Positions 63,652 to 64,000 of a DNA stretch of 64,000 nt are shown here, in pieces (position 1 is the first letter of the stretch; each line of letters begins with the position of its first letter). Under the pieces are notes generated by a model. It searched no databases, was not told where the DNA came from, and was given only the letters and a program-made list of their open reading frames with translations. The translations under genes were made by a program, and so were the position numbers. This stretch comes from an uncultured Desulfobulbus sp. (GTDB lineage: Bacteria; Desulfobacterota; Desulfobulbia; Desulfobulbales; Desulfobulbaceae), in assembly GCF_963664075.1 (NCBI RefSeq), contig NZ_OY760916.1, positions 124,001 through 188,000 on the forward strand, read 5' to 3'.

Positions 63652-64000
63652 ATGAACAATCTTTTTGCACGCATTACCTATATTTTTGATCCACTCCAGA
63701 CAATTTACGAACACGAAAAGGTTCATCGTAAAATTTCGGTCCTGCTGGTTTTTCTTTTCGTCTCCAGCCTGGTTGTTATCGAGCTCAAGCGTCAGGGGCT
63801 GCTCCCTGAAACTTTGGGCCATCTTGTCCCGGGTAACCATTTTTATGCGGTCCACGCAGCCTTTACCGTAATTCTGGTGCTGGAGGTCATCTCGCTGATT
63901 TTTGTTCTGCCCTGTTCTTTTTCCAGGTCACTTGGTAAGCAGTTTGAGATACTATCGCTTATCTTGATTAGGAATGCGTTTAAAGAGCTCTCTTATTTTC
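63652..64000 (+). CDS. Membrane protein, N-terminal part (runs off the window)
   Basis: The frame is open from the ATG at 63652 to the last base, at least 116 residues with no stop. TM helices around 27-45 and 72-93, with conserved-looking stretches HEKVHRKISVLLVFLFVSS and GKQFEILSLILIRNAFKELS. Resembles an uncharacterised membrane family in Desulfobacterota, and function is unknown. A Fur-like box lies upstream. Confidence 0.7.
   Translation, partial: MNNLFARITYIFDPLQTIYEHEKVHRKISVLLVFLFVSSLVVIELKRQGLLPETLGHLVPGNHFYAVHAAFTVILVLEVISLIFVLPCSFSRSLGKQFEILSLILIRNAFKELSYF

Noticed and set aside
1..64000. rRNA or tRNA genes
   Set aside because: No stretch looked like rRNA or a cloverleaf with conserved TPsiC/D-loop bases; a covariance search would be decisive.

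Overview
The window reads as chromosome of a Gram-negative, anaerobic, probably sulfate- or sulfur-metabolising member of the Desulfobacterota (Desulfobulbales-like). This is inferred from gene content: a periplasmic Hyb-type [NiFe] hydrogenase, a membrane hydrogenase-related (Ehr/Hyf-like) complex, a chemoreceptor with a C-terminal hemerythrin domain, lipid A modification genes (so an outer membrane is present), and a PEP-CTERM protein. No rRNA, tRNA or CRISPR array was seen.

Layout. 1-4.3 kb: the end of a TrkH potassium transporter, a radical SAM protein and an oxygen-sensing-type chemoreceptor on the other strand. 4.5-8.5 kb: a small Arg-rich protein, a secreted PepSY protein, a COG4705 membrane protein and a QseBC/PmrAB-like two-component system, closed by a strong terminator. 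8.6-17.1 kb: a complete aminoarabinose lipid A operon (arnB-C-A-D-T plus one small flippase gene) ending in a second histidine kinase. A direct repeat of CTTCAT with a 5-bp spacer, typical of PmrA-type operators, lies just upstream. 17.2-20.0 kb: an NtrB/NtrC-type kinase and sigma-54 activator pair.

20.2-34.5 kb is an accessory region, AT-rich in its middle. It holds an isoprenylcysteine methyltransferase-like protein, two GFA-family paralogues around a VF530 protein and a hairpin-rich element, a 1014-aa multi-PAS hybrid kinase, a 385-aa RES-domain protein, and a STAND-type ATPase. The ATPase carries 20 tandem 48-aa TPR-like repeats that are almost identical at DNA level, and one missing base in the eighth repeat splits its reading frame. 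A 128-bp MITE-like element and two paralogous small proteins follow. The STAND plus RES pair is the best candidate for an undescribed (possibly antiphage) system.

34.8-42.1 kb: a six-gene proton-pumping complex related to hydrogenase-4. Its large subunit has lost the nickel-binding cysteines (AGDT replaces CGxC), so it is an Ehr complex and not a hydrogenase. A terminator closes it. 42.7-48.7 kb: a monoheme lipoprotein followed by hybO-A-B-C-D encoding a true Tat-exported [NiFe] uptake hydrogenase, also closed by a terminator. 48.8-64 kb: PEP-CTERM protein, orphan RelE/HigB-like toxin, nucleoside deaminase, serine hydrolase, DUF554 protein, a 1419-aa PPDK-related phosphotransferase-like protein, a CopA-type copper ATPase, a YkgJ protein, a glycosidase-like protein and a membrane protein running off the end. 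Two copies of a palindromic intergenic repeat with covarying arms lie at 50.9 and 60.9 kb.
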